Source: JBEKTY01 sp049515555 (GTDB taxonomy: Bacteria; Planctomycetota; Planctomycetia; Pirellulales; Thermoguttaceae). From it: a DNA stretch of 43,765 bases. Where the stretch lies: the NCBI GenBank assembly GCA_049515555.1, contig JBEKTY010000055.1, positions 1 to 43,765 on the forward strand, written 5' to 3'. Positions 8,307-17,600 of this stretch are shown here, piece after piece. The position numbers and the translations under genes were made by a program. Under the pieces are notes generated by a model. The model searched no databases and was not told the origin of the DNA. It saw only the letters and a list, made by a program, of their open reading frames with translations. The stretch's first letter is position 1. Every line of letters begins with the position of its first letter.

Positions 8307-8705
8307 GTGGCAGTACGAATTCGGATGAAGAAGTTGGGCCGCAAGCACCGCCCGTTCTTTCGCATTTGTGCGATGGACGGCCGGGTGCCGCGTGATGGCC
8401 GCGTTCTGGAGGAGCTGGGCACCTACGACCCGATGGTCCCGGAGACCGATGCCCGGGCGATCATCAAGGGCGAGCGGATCCAGTACTGGCTGAGCGTGGG
8501 CGCGCAGCCATCGGACAAAGTGCGGGTTTTGATCAAGAAGTACGGAGCGGAAGGGACGCACCTGGAGCAGCAGCGGCTGGCGCTGGCCCGACTGGCGCAA
8601 GCCCGGCGGCAGCGGGGCGTGCAGCCCCAGGCCGTGGCGGCCGAGTCGGCTTCCCCGCCGGCGGAAGCGACCGAGGAGTCGCCGGCCGAGCCGCCCGCCG
8701 GCTGA
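8307..8705 (+). CDS. rpsP: 30S ribosomal protein bS16
   Basis: A 132-residue protein whose first 80 residues are canonical bS16 (VRIRMKKLGRKHRPFFRI, RDGRVLEELGTYDP, IQYWLSVGAQPSDKV). The remaining 50 residues are an Ala/Pro/Glu-rich extension, common in planctomycete S16. The start is GTG at 8307 with GAGGAG 6 bases upstream. It binds 16S rRNA in the 30S body. rimM, which usually follows, is missing here. Confidence 0.97.
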   Translation: MAVRIRMKKLGRKHRPFFRICAMDGRVPRDGRVLEELGTYDPMVPETDARAIIKGERIQYWLSVGAQPSDKVRVLIKKYGAEGTHLEQQRLALARLAQARRQRGVQPQAVAAESASPPAEATEESPAEPPAG

Positions 8706-8765
8706 CCACGATTGGGCCGTTGGTGAGGGCCGGCGGAAAGCACTGGCGGCTGCGCCGTCGGGTCT

Positions 8766-8878
8766 CCTCTCCCTTTGGGAGAGGGGCAGGGGGTGAGGGC
8801 AGGGAGAGGAACACAGCCAACGCGACCGATTTTGCGACAAGCGGCCCTCACCCTAACCCTCTCCCGGAGGGAGAGGGG
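8766..8878. repeat. Pair of inverted CCCTCACCC/GGGAGAGG repeats
   Basis: Two copies of one palindromic repeat face each other between rpsP and trmD. Copy 1 at 8766-8800 contains CCTCTCCC-TTT-GGGAGAGG then GGGGGTGAGGGC. Copy 2 at 8844-8878 reads GCCCTCACCC then CCCTCTCCC-GGA-GGGAGAGGG. Each folds alone and the two can pair with each other. Related copies lie at 10630-10664 and 18276-18331. They occupy the place where rimM normally sits. Confidence 0.75.
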
Positions 8879-8925
8879 ATCTGGATTGGTGGATTTGCAA
8901 AGGTGCAGGCAAGAGTTAGAACGCG

Positions 8926-9606
8926 ATGCGGTTCGACGTTTTGACCCTGTTTCCCGAGATTTTCCAGGGATATCTGGGGCAAAGCCTGTTGAAACGCGCG
9001 ATTGACGCGGGCCTGGTCGAGGTGCGGTTGCACGACATCCGCCAGTGGGCCCGGGGAAAACATAACCAGGTCGACGATCGCCCCTTTGGCGGCGGCCCCG
9101 GCATGATCCTGATGGTCCCGCCGGTGGTCGAGTGCGTCGAGGCGGTGCGGGCGGCGGACGCCGAGCCCGGCCACCTCGTTATGCTCACCCCGCAGGGGCG
9201 GCGGCTCGATCAGGCGGCAGTCGAGCGGTTGGCCGCGCATAGGCGCATCCTGCTCCTGTGCGGCCGTTACGAAGGTTTTGACGAGCGGATCCGGCTGCTA
9301 TTGGAGCCGGAGGAGATTTCGGTGGGCGACTTCATCCTCAACGGGGGCGAAGTGGCCGCCATGGTGATAATCGACACGGTGATCCGCCTGGTGCCGGACG
9401 TATTGGGAGATGCCGATTCCAGCCAAAGCGATTCGTTTTCGGGCTGCGGCCGGCTGCTGGAGTTCGCCCAGTACACCCGGCCGCGGGAATATCGAGGCCT
9501 GGCCGTGCCCGAGGTCCTGCTGGGCGGCGACCATGGCGAAATCGCCCGCTGGCGGGAGAGCGACCGCCGCGCGCGAACCCGGCAGCGGCGGGCCGATTTG
9601 TTATAA
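8926..9606 (+). CDS. trmD: tRNA (guanine37-N1)-methyltransferase TrmD
   Basis: A 226-residue SPOUT enzyme that uses SAM to methylate G37 of tRNAs with G at position 36, preventing +1 frameshifting. Seen in the sequence are MRFDVLTLFPEIF, RPFGGGPGM, LCGRYEGFDERI and SVGDFILNGGEVAAMV, which form the deep trefoil knot and SAM site. The C-terminal helical domain is complete. The start ATG 8926 matches the conserved N-terminus. It is followed 27 bases later by rplS. Confidence 0.97.
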   Translation: MRFDVLTLFPEIFQGYLGQSLLKRAIDAGLVEVRLHDIRQWARGKHNQVDDRPFGGGPGMILMVPPVVECVEAVRAADAEPGHLVMLTPQGRRLDQAAVERLAAHRRILLLCGRYEGFDERIRLLLEPEEISVGDFILNGGEVAAMVIIDTVIRLVPDVLGDADSSQSDSFSGCGRLLEFAQYTRPREYRGLAVPEVLLGGDHGEIARWRESDRRARTRQRRADLL

Positions 9607-9633
9607 CTACACCCAAACCCCAAACACTGAGCC

Positions 9634-10023
9634 ATGAGCCAACAAATCCTTGACCTGGTGGAAAAATCGAGCCTGAAGGCAGAGCCGTTCCAGTTCGCCA
9701 TCGGCGATACGGTGGACGTGCACTGCCGCATTCTGGAAGGCGAGAAGGAGCGGATCCAGATATTTACGGGCGTGGTGATCGCCCGGGCCGGCTCCGGCAG
9801 CCGCGAGACGGTGACGGTCCGCCGGATCGTGCAGGGCGAGGGGGTGGAGCGGAAGTTCCCCCTGCACTCGCCGCGGCTGGCCAAGATCGTGGTGCAGCGG
9901 TCGGGCGTGGCCCGGCGGGCGAAGCTGTACTACCTTCGCGACCGGGTGGGCAAGGCGGTGCGGCTGCGGGAGCGCCGCGTCGAGCAACCCAAGGCCGGCA
10001 AGGGCGAGAAGGCCGAGAAGTAG
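9634..10023 (+). CDS. rplS: 50S ribosomal protein bL19
   Basis: 129 residues with the canonical bL19 core: FAIGDTVDVHCRILEGEKER, IQIFTGVVIARAG, RRIVQGEGVERKFPLHSP and RAKLYYLRDRVGKAVRL. The last 15 residues are a Lys/Glu/Gly tail. It sits at the 30S-50S interface. The gene ends in TAG, showing that amber is an ordinary stop in this genome. rnhB, often next, is absent; yraN follows after a repeat. Confidence 0.97.
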   Translation: MSQQILDLVEKSSLKAEPFQFAIGDTVDVHCRILEGEKERIQIFTGVVIARAGSGSRETVTVRRIVQGEGVERKFPLHSPRLAKIVVQRSGVARRAKLYYLRDRVGKAVRLRERRVEQPKAGKGEKAEK

Positions 10024-10043
10024 GGCGGCCCGCGGGTCCGAAC

Positions 10044-10138
10044 GACGCGGAGACGCGGGGACACGGAGACGCGGGGACACGGAGACGCGGGGAGCGGTAG
10101 GGTTGTGCATTTCTCCGCGTCCCCGCGTCTCCGCGTCC
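10044..10138. repeat. Tandem 16-mers forming a large stem-loop
   Basis: GGAGACGCGGGGACAC repeats twice exactly (10049-10064, 10065-10080) and then partially. The sequence at 10113-10138 (CTCCGCGTCCCCGCGTCTCC...) is the reverse complement of this array, so the block folds into a long GC-rich stem-loop between rplS and yraN. It has no T-tract. Confidence 0.7.
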
Positions 10139-10169
10139 TTGTGCTGACAGCCCGCTACGGACCAAAGGT

Positions 10170-10625
10170 GTGTTCATGGGCGTTCTCCGCCTGTCCTGGC
10201 TGCGCAGCATCCGCCCGCGCCCGTGGCTGCGGCGGCTGTTCCCGGTGCGATCGCTGGGCCAGCGGGGCGAAGCCTCGGCCGCCGCCTTTCTCAAAGGCTT
10301 GGGCTACACAATCCTCGCCCGCGGCAATCGCCTGCACCCCGGCGAGCTGGACCTGGTGGCGCTCGATGGCCGGACGATCGTCTTCGTCGAGGTCAAGACT
10401 CGAACGTCGCAGTATGCCGGCCATCCGGCCGAGGCCGTCGATTCCCGCAAGCAGCGCCGTTTGACCCGGCTGGCGGTCACTTTCCTCAAGCGCCACCGCC
10501 TGCTGGAGCAGCCGGCCCGCTTCGACGTCGTGGCCCTCACCTGGCCGGCGGACCTGGGCCGACCGGTGATCGAACATTTCAAGAATGCCTTCGACGCCCA
10601 AGGCCAGTGGGAGTTCTATTCGTAG
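10170..10625 (+). CDS. yraN: YraN / UPF0102 endonuclease-fold protein
   Basis: About 151 residues with the UPF0102 signature: SLGQRGEASAAAFLKGLGYT, NRLHPGELDLVALDG and VFVEVKTR. The E...D...EVK spacing is the PD-(D/E)xK nuclease-like core; its substrate in vivo is not established, though the family lies with translation genes and has been linked to recombination-like folds. It starts at GTG 10170 or ATG 10176. It converges on the M16 peptidase gene with a palindromic repeat in between. Confidence 0.9.
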   Translation: MFMGVLRLSWLRSIRPRPWLRRLFPVRSLGQRGEASAAAFLKGLGYTILARGNRLHPGELDLVALDGRTIVFVEVKTRTSQYAGHPAEAVDSRKQRRLTRLAVTFLKRHRLLEQPARFDVVALTWPADLGRPVIEHFKNAFDAQGQWEFYS

Positions 10626-10629
10626 GCCT

Positions 10630-10664
10630 GCCCTCACCCTAGCCCTCTCCCGGAGGGAGAGGGG
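10630..10664. repeat. CCCTCACCC/GGGAGAGG repeat between convergent genes
   Basis: GCCCTCACCC followed by CCCTCTCCC-GGA-GGGAGAGGGG. It is nearly identical to the copy at 8844-8878 and fills the 51-base gap between yraN (ends 10625) and the M16 gene (ends 10677), where a symmetric hairpin could stop transcripts from both sides. Confidence 0.7.
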
Positions 10665-10676
10665 ACCGGATAGCAG

Positions 10677-13535
10677 TTACTCGTCCCGCTTCAGCGGCGC
10701 CAGGCGGAAGTTCTCGTCGAAGCGCAGGACTTCCAGGTCCTTGCCCAACGGCAACTCGTGCAACCCGGGCTCGATCGTCTTGCGATCGCCCACCACGACC
10801 ACGGTCAGGTGATCGAGCGGCAGATATTCTTTCGCCACGCGCATCACGTCGTCGGCGATGACCGCCATGACGCCCGGCACGACGGTGCTGAAGTAATCAT
10901 CGGGCAACTGGAAGGCGAAGAGCGTTTCCAACTGCTGGGCTACCTGGCCGGGCGTTTCAAAGCCGGCCGTGTAGCCGCGGGTGAGGAACTTCCGGCAGAA
11001 GTCGAGTTCCTTGGCCCCTACGGGCCGGCCGCCGACCATGCCCTCGAATTCCTTTAAGACCTCGGCCAGGGCGAGGGCCGTTACGCCGGTCTGCACGCTG
11101 GCCCCGGCCATGAAGGGGCCCGGCTGGCGCACCCGCCATTCCCAGGCGCTGCGGGCGCCGTAGGTATAACCTTTCTTCTCGCGCAGATTCAGGTTCAGCC
11201 GGCTGGAGAACTGCCCGCCGAACACCGCGTTCATAACGGTCAAGGGGAAAAAATCGGGCGACTTCCGCGCCGCGCCGACCAGGGCCACCTGGATTACCGA
11301 CTGGGCCGCCCCGGGCTTGTCGATCAGCACCAGCCGGGTAGGCTTGGGGGGCGGCAGGGGCGGGAACGGGGCACTAATTGGAGTTGGCCCCTCTTCTGCG
11401 GCTATCCCCTTTTCTGCGGCCCAGCCGGCCAGCACCCGTTCCAGCTCGGCGGTCAGCTCCGGCAGGGTCACGTCGCCGACGGCCAGCAGTGCGGCCTCGG
11501 CGGGCCGCATGTCGGCGCGGCAGAAGGCCTTCAGATCCTGCGCCGTTATCTTTCCCAGCACGGCGGGGCTGCCCCATTGCGGATGACCATAGGGATGCTG
11601 GGGGCCATACAGCAGTTGGTCGACCGCCATGGGGGCCAGCACCAGCGGCTCGTTGCGAATCTGATCCAGCCGGCCCAAGGTGATCCGCCGCTGCCGGTCC
11701 AGCTCGGGCGATGGAAAGGCCGGGTTGCGGAGCACGTCGGCATAGATGTCCAGGGCCGCCGCGAGGTGCTGCCGCAGCGTGAACAGGCGGAGCGTGGTGG
11801 TGTCCCAATCGGTGGCCACCGACAGGCTGGCGCCGAGGTCGGCCAGTTGAACGGCCAGGTCCTCGGCCGATCGGGTTTTCGTGCCTTCGTCCCACACGGC
11901 CGCCGTTAGCTCGGCCAGCCCCGGAAGCGGCACGGGATCCTGGGCCCGGCCGGCAAGAAAGACGAGGTGCAGGTGCACCGTCGGCAGTTGGTGCTTTTCG
12001 ACCAGTAGCACTTGCGTGCCGGTGGAGAGGCGTGCGCGACGGATGGGCGGCGGCGAGAACTTGGGCTCGGCGGCGGCCTGGGGCAGGGGTCCGCGGCCCG
12101 CGTCGTCGATCTCCGGGGCGGGGGGCAAGGCCGGCAGGGGGGGCAGTTCGGCGGCCAGCTCCTCGCGGGCGGTGTCGGCCGTCGCCACCAGATTGGGCGT
12201 GATCGTCACCTGGGCGCCGGGTGTCACTTCGACCACTACCCGGCCGGGGCCCAGGTACTTGGCCGCCGCCTGCTGGACGGCGGCCGGATCGACGGCCGCA
12301 TGCTCGGCGAAATCCTTGGCCAGGTAGCCGGGATCGCCGGTCATAACGTTGTACATGTTCAGCCGGTCGGCCCGGCCGCCGAACTCGCTTACCGATTCCA
12401 GCGAGCGGATGGTTTGCGACTGGAAGGAATTTACCGCCCGGGCGACCTCCTCCTCCGTAGGCGGCTGGGCGCGAATGCGGGCGATTTCCTCGGCCAGGGC
12501 GGCCTCGATTTCGGCCAGATGATGGCCCGGCCGGGCCGTGGCCACGACGGCGAACTCGCCGGTCAGCTCCTCGCCGTTCTGATAGGCCTGCACGTCCTGG
12601 GCGATCTGGTCGCGGCGGACCAGTCGGCGGTAGAGCCGCGAGGTCTTGCCGCCCGCCAGGACGTGGGCCAGGATATCCAGCTCGGCATCGGCCCGCGTGA
12701 ACTGCTGCGGCGTGGGCCAGACCATGTACACGCGGGCCAGGCCCACGCGGTCGGTCATGCGAACCAGCCGCTCGCCTTCGAGCAGGGGCGTGGCGGGGCG
12801 GGGATGCACGACCTTGGGACCCGCCGGCAGCGGCCCGAAATATTGGGCCACCAGCCGCCTGGCCTCCCGCGGATCGAAGTCGCCGGCAATGCACAGGCTG
12901 GCGTTGGCGGGGTGGTAGTAGCGGCGGAAGAAGTCGGCCACGTCGGCCCGCGACGCCGCCGAAATGTCCTTCATCGAGCCGATCGTCGGCCAGCTATAAG
13001 GAAAATCGTTGGGGTACATGGCCGCCAGGATGACCTCGTGAACCAGGCCGTAGGGCCGGTTCTCGTAGCTCTGGCGGCGCTCGTTCTTGACCACGTCCCG
13101 CTGGTTGTCGAGCTTCTGCTGCGTGAGGGCCGGCAGCAGGAATCCCATGCGGTCGGATTCCATCCACAGTGCCAGGGCCAGGTAGTTCGCGGGCACGGTC
13201 TCCCAGTAGTTGGTGCGGTCCATGGCCGTCGAGCCGTTCAGCCGCCCGCCCACCCGCTGCAAGGGACCGATATAGCCCTGGTCGAAATGCTGCGAGCCCT
13301 GGAACATCATGTGCTCGAAGAGGTGCGCGAAACCGGTGCGGCCGGGCCGCTCGTCCTTCGAGCCCACGTGATACCACACGTTCGTTCCCACGATGGGCGT
13401 GGAATGGTCCTCGTGCAGGATCACCTGCAAGCCGTTGGGCAGGCTGTACTTCTCGAACTTCAGATCGACGGGAGGCGACATTGCAGTAGCGGCAAGGAAG
13501 GTTGTGGAACAGATGGCAATCGCGAACGACAACAT
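10677..13535 (-). CDS. Secreted M16 (insulinase-family) zinc metallopeptidase
   Basis: 952 residues: a signal peptide (MLSFAIAICSTTFLAATAMS) then two M16 halves, like pitrilysin-type single-chain enzymes. The first half carries the inverted zinc motif HLFEH (H71, E74 catalytic, H75) and the third ligand NE152 at the usual distance. The second half begins at about residue 500 (STGTQVLLVEKHQLPTV) and lacks HxxEH, as expected for the non-catalytic half; it has the R/Y-type substrate motif region LREKKGYTYGARS. It probably degrades peptides in the periplasm. It starts 9 bases after the end of the reductase gene, so the two form an operon. Confidence 0.93.
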   Translation of the reverse strand: MLSFAIAICSTTFLAATAMSPPVDLKFEKYSLPNGLQVILHEDHSTPIVGTNVWYHVGSKDERPGRTGFAHLFEHMMFQGSQHFDQGYIGPLQRVGGRLNGSTAMDRTNYWETVPANYLALALWMESDRMGFLLPALTQQKLDNQRDVVKNERRQSYENRPYGLVHEVILAAMYPNDFPYSWPTIGSMKDISAASRADVADFFRRYYHPANASLCIAGDFDPREARRLVAQYFGPLPAGPKVVHPRPATPLLEGERLVRMTDRVGLARVYMVWPTPQQFTRADAELDILAHVLAGGKTSRLYRRLVRRDQIAQDVQAYQNGEELTGEFAVVATARPGHHLAEIEAALAEEIARIRAQPPTEEEVARAVNSFQSQTIRSLESVSEFGGRADRLNMYNVMTGDPGYLAKDFAEHAAVDPAAVQQAAAKYLGPGRVVVEVTPGAQVTITPNLVATADTAREELAAELPPLPALPPAPEIDDAGRGPLPQAAAEPKFSPPPIRRARLSTGTQVLLVEKHQLPTVHLHLVFLAGRAQDPVPLPGLAELTAAVWDEGTKTRSAEDLAVQLADLGASLSVATDWDTTTLRLFTLRQHLAAALDIYADVLRNPAFPSPELDRQRRITLGRLDQIRNEPLVLAPMAVDQLLYGPQHPYGHPQWGSPAVLGKITAQDLKAFCRADMRPAEAALLAVGDVTLPELTAELERVLAGWAAEKGIAAEEGPTPISAPFPPLPPPKPTRLVLIDKPGAAQSVIQVALVGAARKSPDFFPLTVMNAVFGGQFSSRLNLNLREKKGYTYGARSAWEWRVRQPGPFMAGASVQTGVTALALAEVLKEFEGMVGGRPVGAKELDFCRKFLTRGYTAGFETPGQVAQQLETLFAFQLPDDYFSTVVPGVMAVIADDVMRVAKEYLPLDHLTVVVVGDRKTIEPGLHELPLGKDLEVLRFDENFRLAPLKRDE

Positions 13536-13544
13536 GCGGTGCTC

Positions 13545-14330
13545 CTATAATCTTGGCAGGGTCAGGCCGCCGTCGACCATGACCACCTGGCCGGTGGAAA
13601 ACGGCAGATCGCCGCGGGCGAGCATGGCCACGGCGCGGCCCACGTCGTCGGGCGTCGCCCAGCGGGCCTGGACGCACAGGCCCTCGGCGATGAGTTGATC
13701 GTACTTGTCGGCCACCGGGGCGGTCATGTCGGTCTTGACGATGCCGGGCCGAACTTCGTACACGGGAATGCCGAACTCGCCCAGCCGCACGGCCCACAGG
13801 CGGGTGGCCATGGCGATGCCCGCCTTCGAGATGCAGTATTCGCCGCGGCTGGGCGAGGCCACCGTGGCCGAAATCGAGGAGATATTGATCACGCAGCCGC
13901 GGAAATCGGTCCGCTCGTGGGCTTGCTCGATCATCCAGCGGGCCACCGCCTGGGTGAGGAAGTAGGGGCCCTGGAGGTTGACGCGCAAGAGCCGCTGGAA
14001 GCTGTCTTCGGATGCTTCGAGCATATCGGCCCGCACCGCGGGGGCGATGCCCGCATTGTTCACCAAGAGGTCCAGCCGTCCGAAGCGCTCGGCGATGCGG
14101 GCCAGGAGGGCGGCACGGTCGGAGGCTTCGGACACGTCGGCCCGGCAATACAGGACTTCGGCCCCGCAACGGCCGAGTTCCTCGACCGCGGCGGTGGCCG
14201 CCGGCTCGTCGGAAACGCCGCAGATCGCCAGGTCGAACGTTTCCGCGGCGAGGCACTTGGCAATGCCCAGGCCGATGCCGCGCCGGCCCCCCGTCACCAA
14301 GGCCACCCGCTTGGAACCACCCTGCACCAT
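13545..14330 (-). CDS. Short-chain dehydrogenase/reductase, FabG-like
   Basis: 261 residues of classical SDR: TGGRRGIG (13-20, NADP binding), NNAG (91-94), catalytic S152, Y165 and K169 (SRGEYCISKA), and a C-terminal GQVVMVDGGLTL. It resembles 3-oxoacyl-ACP reductases and sugar dehydrogenases; the substrate cannot be deduced. A basic residue after the first Gly pair (GRRG) suggests NADPH preference. It is likely the first gene of a two-gene transcript with the M16 peptidase. Confidence 0.9.
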   Translation of the reverse strand: MVQGGSKRVALVTGGRRGIGLGIAKCLAAETFDLAICGVSDEPAATAAVEELGRCGAEVLYCRADVSEASDRAALLARIAERFGRLDLLVNNAGIAPAVRADMLEASEDSFQRLLRVNLQGPYFLTQAVARWMIEQAHERTDFRGCVINISSISATVASPSRGEYCISKAGIAMATRLWAVRLGEFGIPVYEVRPGIVKTDMTAPVADKYDQLIAEGLCVQARWATPDDVGRAVAMLARGDLPFSTGQVVMVDGGLTLPRL

Positions 14331-14655
14331 AGCCCCGCCTTCGCTAAAATCGGCACCGCCTTGTTTCCCATGAAAGAGTAGGGATGGCGGCCCGCGGTGT
14401 CAAGGTGCGCGGGGCAGAGTGTGGGGCGGCGTGCCGCGACCTGTAGCGGCGTAGCAATCGGTGGCAACCGATTGTTCAAGGGCGCCGTGGCACCTTCGCG
14501 GCCCCTGTCGTTGAGATCGGGGGCAAAAACGCCGTCTTTGGCACGCCGGCCGCGGGACCGAGCCGGTACCAGGGCCCGCGGCCCACCCCGGCACGGCGTT
14601 CGGCGGGCCGCGCCGGGCCGGATCCTGGATCGCCTCCCGCCCTGGCCTGTTTGCC
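14331..14655. other. Gene-free spacer between reductase and PRTase-cyclase gene
   Basis: No coding region or RNA gene is evident. The segment is GC-rich with several short palindromes. It contains the SDR promoter region and the 3' end region of the next gene, which is transcribed toward it. Confidence 0.3.
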
Positions 14656-17600
14656 TCAGAGCAGGCTCACGATGACGCATTCCTCGTCAAAGTGTTTGCT
14701 CGCCACGGGAAGTCGCGGGAGCGTATCCGAGTCCAACCCAAGCCTGCCCGCACACCTGGCCAGAGCCTGTCCGGCATCGACGATCAGGACCCTGTTCTGG
14801 ACGCTCGCCTCAACGTGCCGGTCGATGCCGAACAGAATGTAACACGCCCGCGGGATGGTGTTCGGAATCAGCACGTCCCTAATGAGCGTTTCCCCGCTGG
14901 GCTTTTGAATCACTGCCACCGACCCGAAAAACAACCCCTTTCGCGTCCCACCAAACGCCTGGCCCGGAATAAGGAGCGATTCCCCCCGCTCACCGATAAT
15001 CGCGGCCGCGTCCCACAGCACAGCCGGGTCATCGCACACGGCTACAAAAGCATCGTCCCCCGTGTCCCCAAAAACCAGGCCGTTCGCGCGGAACGTCCTC
15101 AGGGCGGCTCTGATCTCGTCCTTCATCCGGTTCGTCTGCTGAGCGTTCGTGCCCTTGATGACGTCCATCGTGAGGAGGAAAACGTTATCACGGCGCTCTT
15201 CCGTGCTGCCGTCTTCAAGCTGTTTGTGGAGCACGTCGGGAGCGAACGGGAACTCCTGTTTATCCACTTCGTACTGCTTACAATACTCACGAAGGGCCTT
15301 CGCGAGTTCGTCGAACGCCCTCCGGCACGTCCCTATCGTTTCGACGCCCCAGGCGGGCGGCACGCTGGTGCCGGGGTGGGCCTCTGTAAGCCTGGTCCTA
15401 ACGAAGCTTCGGCCTGGGATCCTGCGCTGATCGAGGGCACGGTTATATTCTTTTGCCGCCGCCACCCAGTTCGTGCTCGTAAACCACCGAAACTCCTGCC
15501 AGTCCAGCGAGGCCCCCTCTGACCTGAACTCCGCTTCCAGGCGGGTCGTCCGAACGAGACCAGACTCGTCCAGGATTCCCGCTGCGAAAGCGGTCAGGGT
15601 CCTCATTTGATCCAGAAGCGGCATAAGGTGCGAAAAGCGGCGGGCAATCTCTCTATCGGGCTCCGGGTCAAGCAGGCCCCTCCGGCCCAGGAACGCCCAC
15701 CACCGGATGGCCGGGGCTCCTTGGAGCGAGAACGCGCGCTTGGCACCCTTCAGCAGTTTCTTGTAGTCATGGTGGAATATCGAGTACTTGTTGAACGCCT
15801 CGGACACGTACCGTATGCAATAGAATAGCGAACGCGCCACGGAGTCGGGAACAGCCCCGCCGGCGTGCAGCTTTTGCTCGGCGTCCACGATCATTTCCCC
15901 AAAACCGTGGTTCTCGAAGCTGGCCCACGCGTGCGCCTCAAACGCGACCGCGTTGAAGGCATGCCGGTGCGTGCGACAGGTGGTCAAAAGGAGCTTCTCG
16001 TTAGCCGTCATTTTCAGGAAGGCTGTGGCCACGTAATCAAACGCGTCGAAGAACTCCCTCTCATGGTCGGCGCTTTGCCAGACCGCGTTAACCGGCGACG
16101 CATATTCTGGGTTGGAAACGACAATTCGGCGGTTACCGTCCGTCTGGATCCTGCAAGGCGCGGTGGCCCCCTCCGTCAGCCAGGGGATGAGTTGTTCATG
16201 GCCGACAAAACCCGCGTAACCGTACGTAAACGGGCTGACCGATATCGGCAGCCACGGCATAACGCTCTTGAGGCAAACGCACAGCTTCTGCACGTCAAAA
16301 GGGGACAAAGGCGCAGGCCGCCGTTTCCCGAGGAACGCGGCATAGCCTAGGTGGAAAGCATTCTTGAACTGCAGGGGGTCCTGGTCGTCCTCGCCCTCAC
16401 CGAAGTAGAACGCGCGAAGCCAGGTGTTGCCATCCTTAACTACCTTTGGCACGACCAACCCACGATCGACGCACATATCGATGGTGAGGCTCAGATCATC
16501 GTCGTCGATGTTGCGCCCGCCAGCACTTTCCAGCACCGCCCGCACGCCTTCGTACGTAAGGCCCGTGTCAAGCCGGCCAGCAGTCGGGTTAGTTCGACGG
16601 CACTCCGGGCTGTCGGTGGCCTCGCGGAGCGCCAGAAATACCTTTCCCACCGACTCGCAAAGCATCTCCTCCGGGCAAATGCGAAGCGGCGGCCGGTTGG
16701 ACAGCACTCGCAGGACGTTGTCCCGCAAAGCCGGTGCGTTCGGCGCTTCTCGCTTGCTTGGGGCTAGCGATCGGGAATCCTGCGTCAGCAGTCCGAGACG
16801 CCCGTCCCTGGCATCGTTGAAGACGCTCGCAAGGCGTTGCGCGTTGGCCTCGCCAAGGACGACGCGAGTGTCCTCCGTAATGAACGACATTTCACACTTG
16901 GAAAACGCACCCGCCAGCGAACTCTCAATGAGCTGACACAGTTCGGCCCCGAGAACCGTCCCCACGAACGCGGTTAGGAGCTTGAACAGAGCCGAGCGGT
17001 AGAAGGCGTCGTTGTCGTTGGAGGGCGGGGCTAGCCGCTGCCACAGGGTGAGCGCTTGTGTGTTCTCGAACACGACCGCGTGCCGAGCGGAACTCTCGAG
17101 CAGCGCGAGTTGCAAGACGGGGGTCAGCCGAATTTCACCGTGCTCGGGAAGAATCGTCAAACGCGCCTTCCCATACGGCCGGAAGATGATATCGGGGCTC
17201 GTCAGGGCCCCCCAGTCCTGCTGGTATAGTAGGGCACTGAGCCGAGGAACCCCCGAGGCTATGGATACGGGCGTGGACACGTCCGCTATGCGCCGGAACG
17301 GGCGTAGTCGGCTTAGCAATGTGACGACGTATTGAACGTCTCGCAAACTGAACTTCGGCACACGAAGCGAAATTGAGGGGAAATCCAAGTTGTAGTGCAG
17401 GTTGGTAGAGAGTATCGCGTGAACGAGTGCGGCGTGATGGAGACGAACCGAGCGCGGCCACAGCCTGTGCTTCGCGTGTATCGGCAGCCATGCGAAAGGC
17501 GACGGGCCGACGGGAGTGGCACCGTCGGGAGTCTCGCCGTAGAAAACGGTCTTGTCGACCGAGTACGAGGCGCACGACACCATGGCGCCCCGCTGCTCAA

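Noticed and set aside
12012..13550. Long plus-strand ORF opposite the M16 gene
   Set aside because: Composition is typical of an antisense shadow (Gly/Arg/His-rich), while the minus strand encodes a full M16 peptidase.
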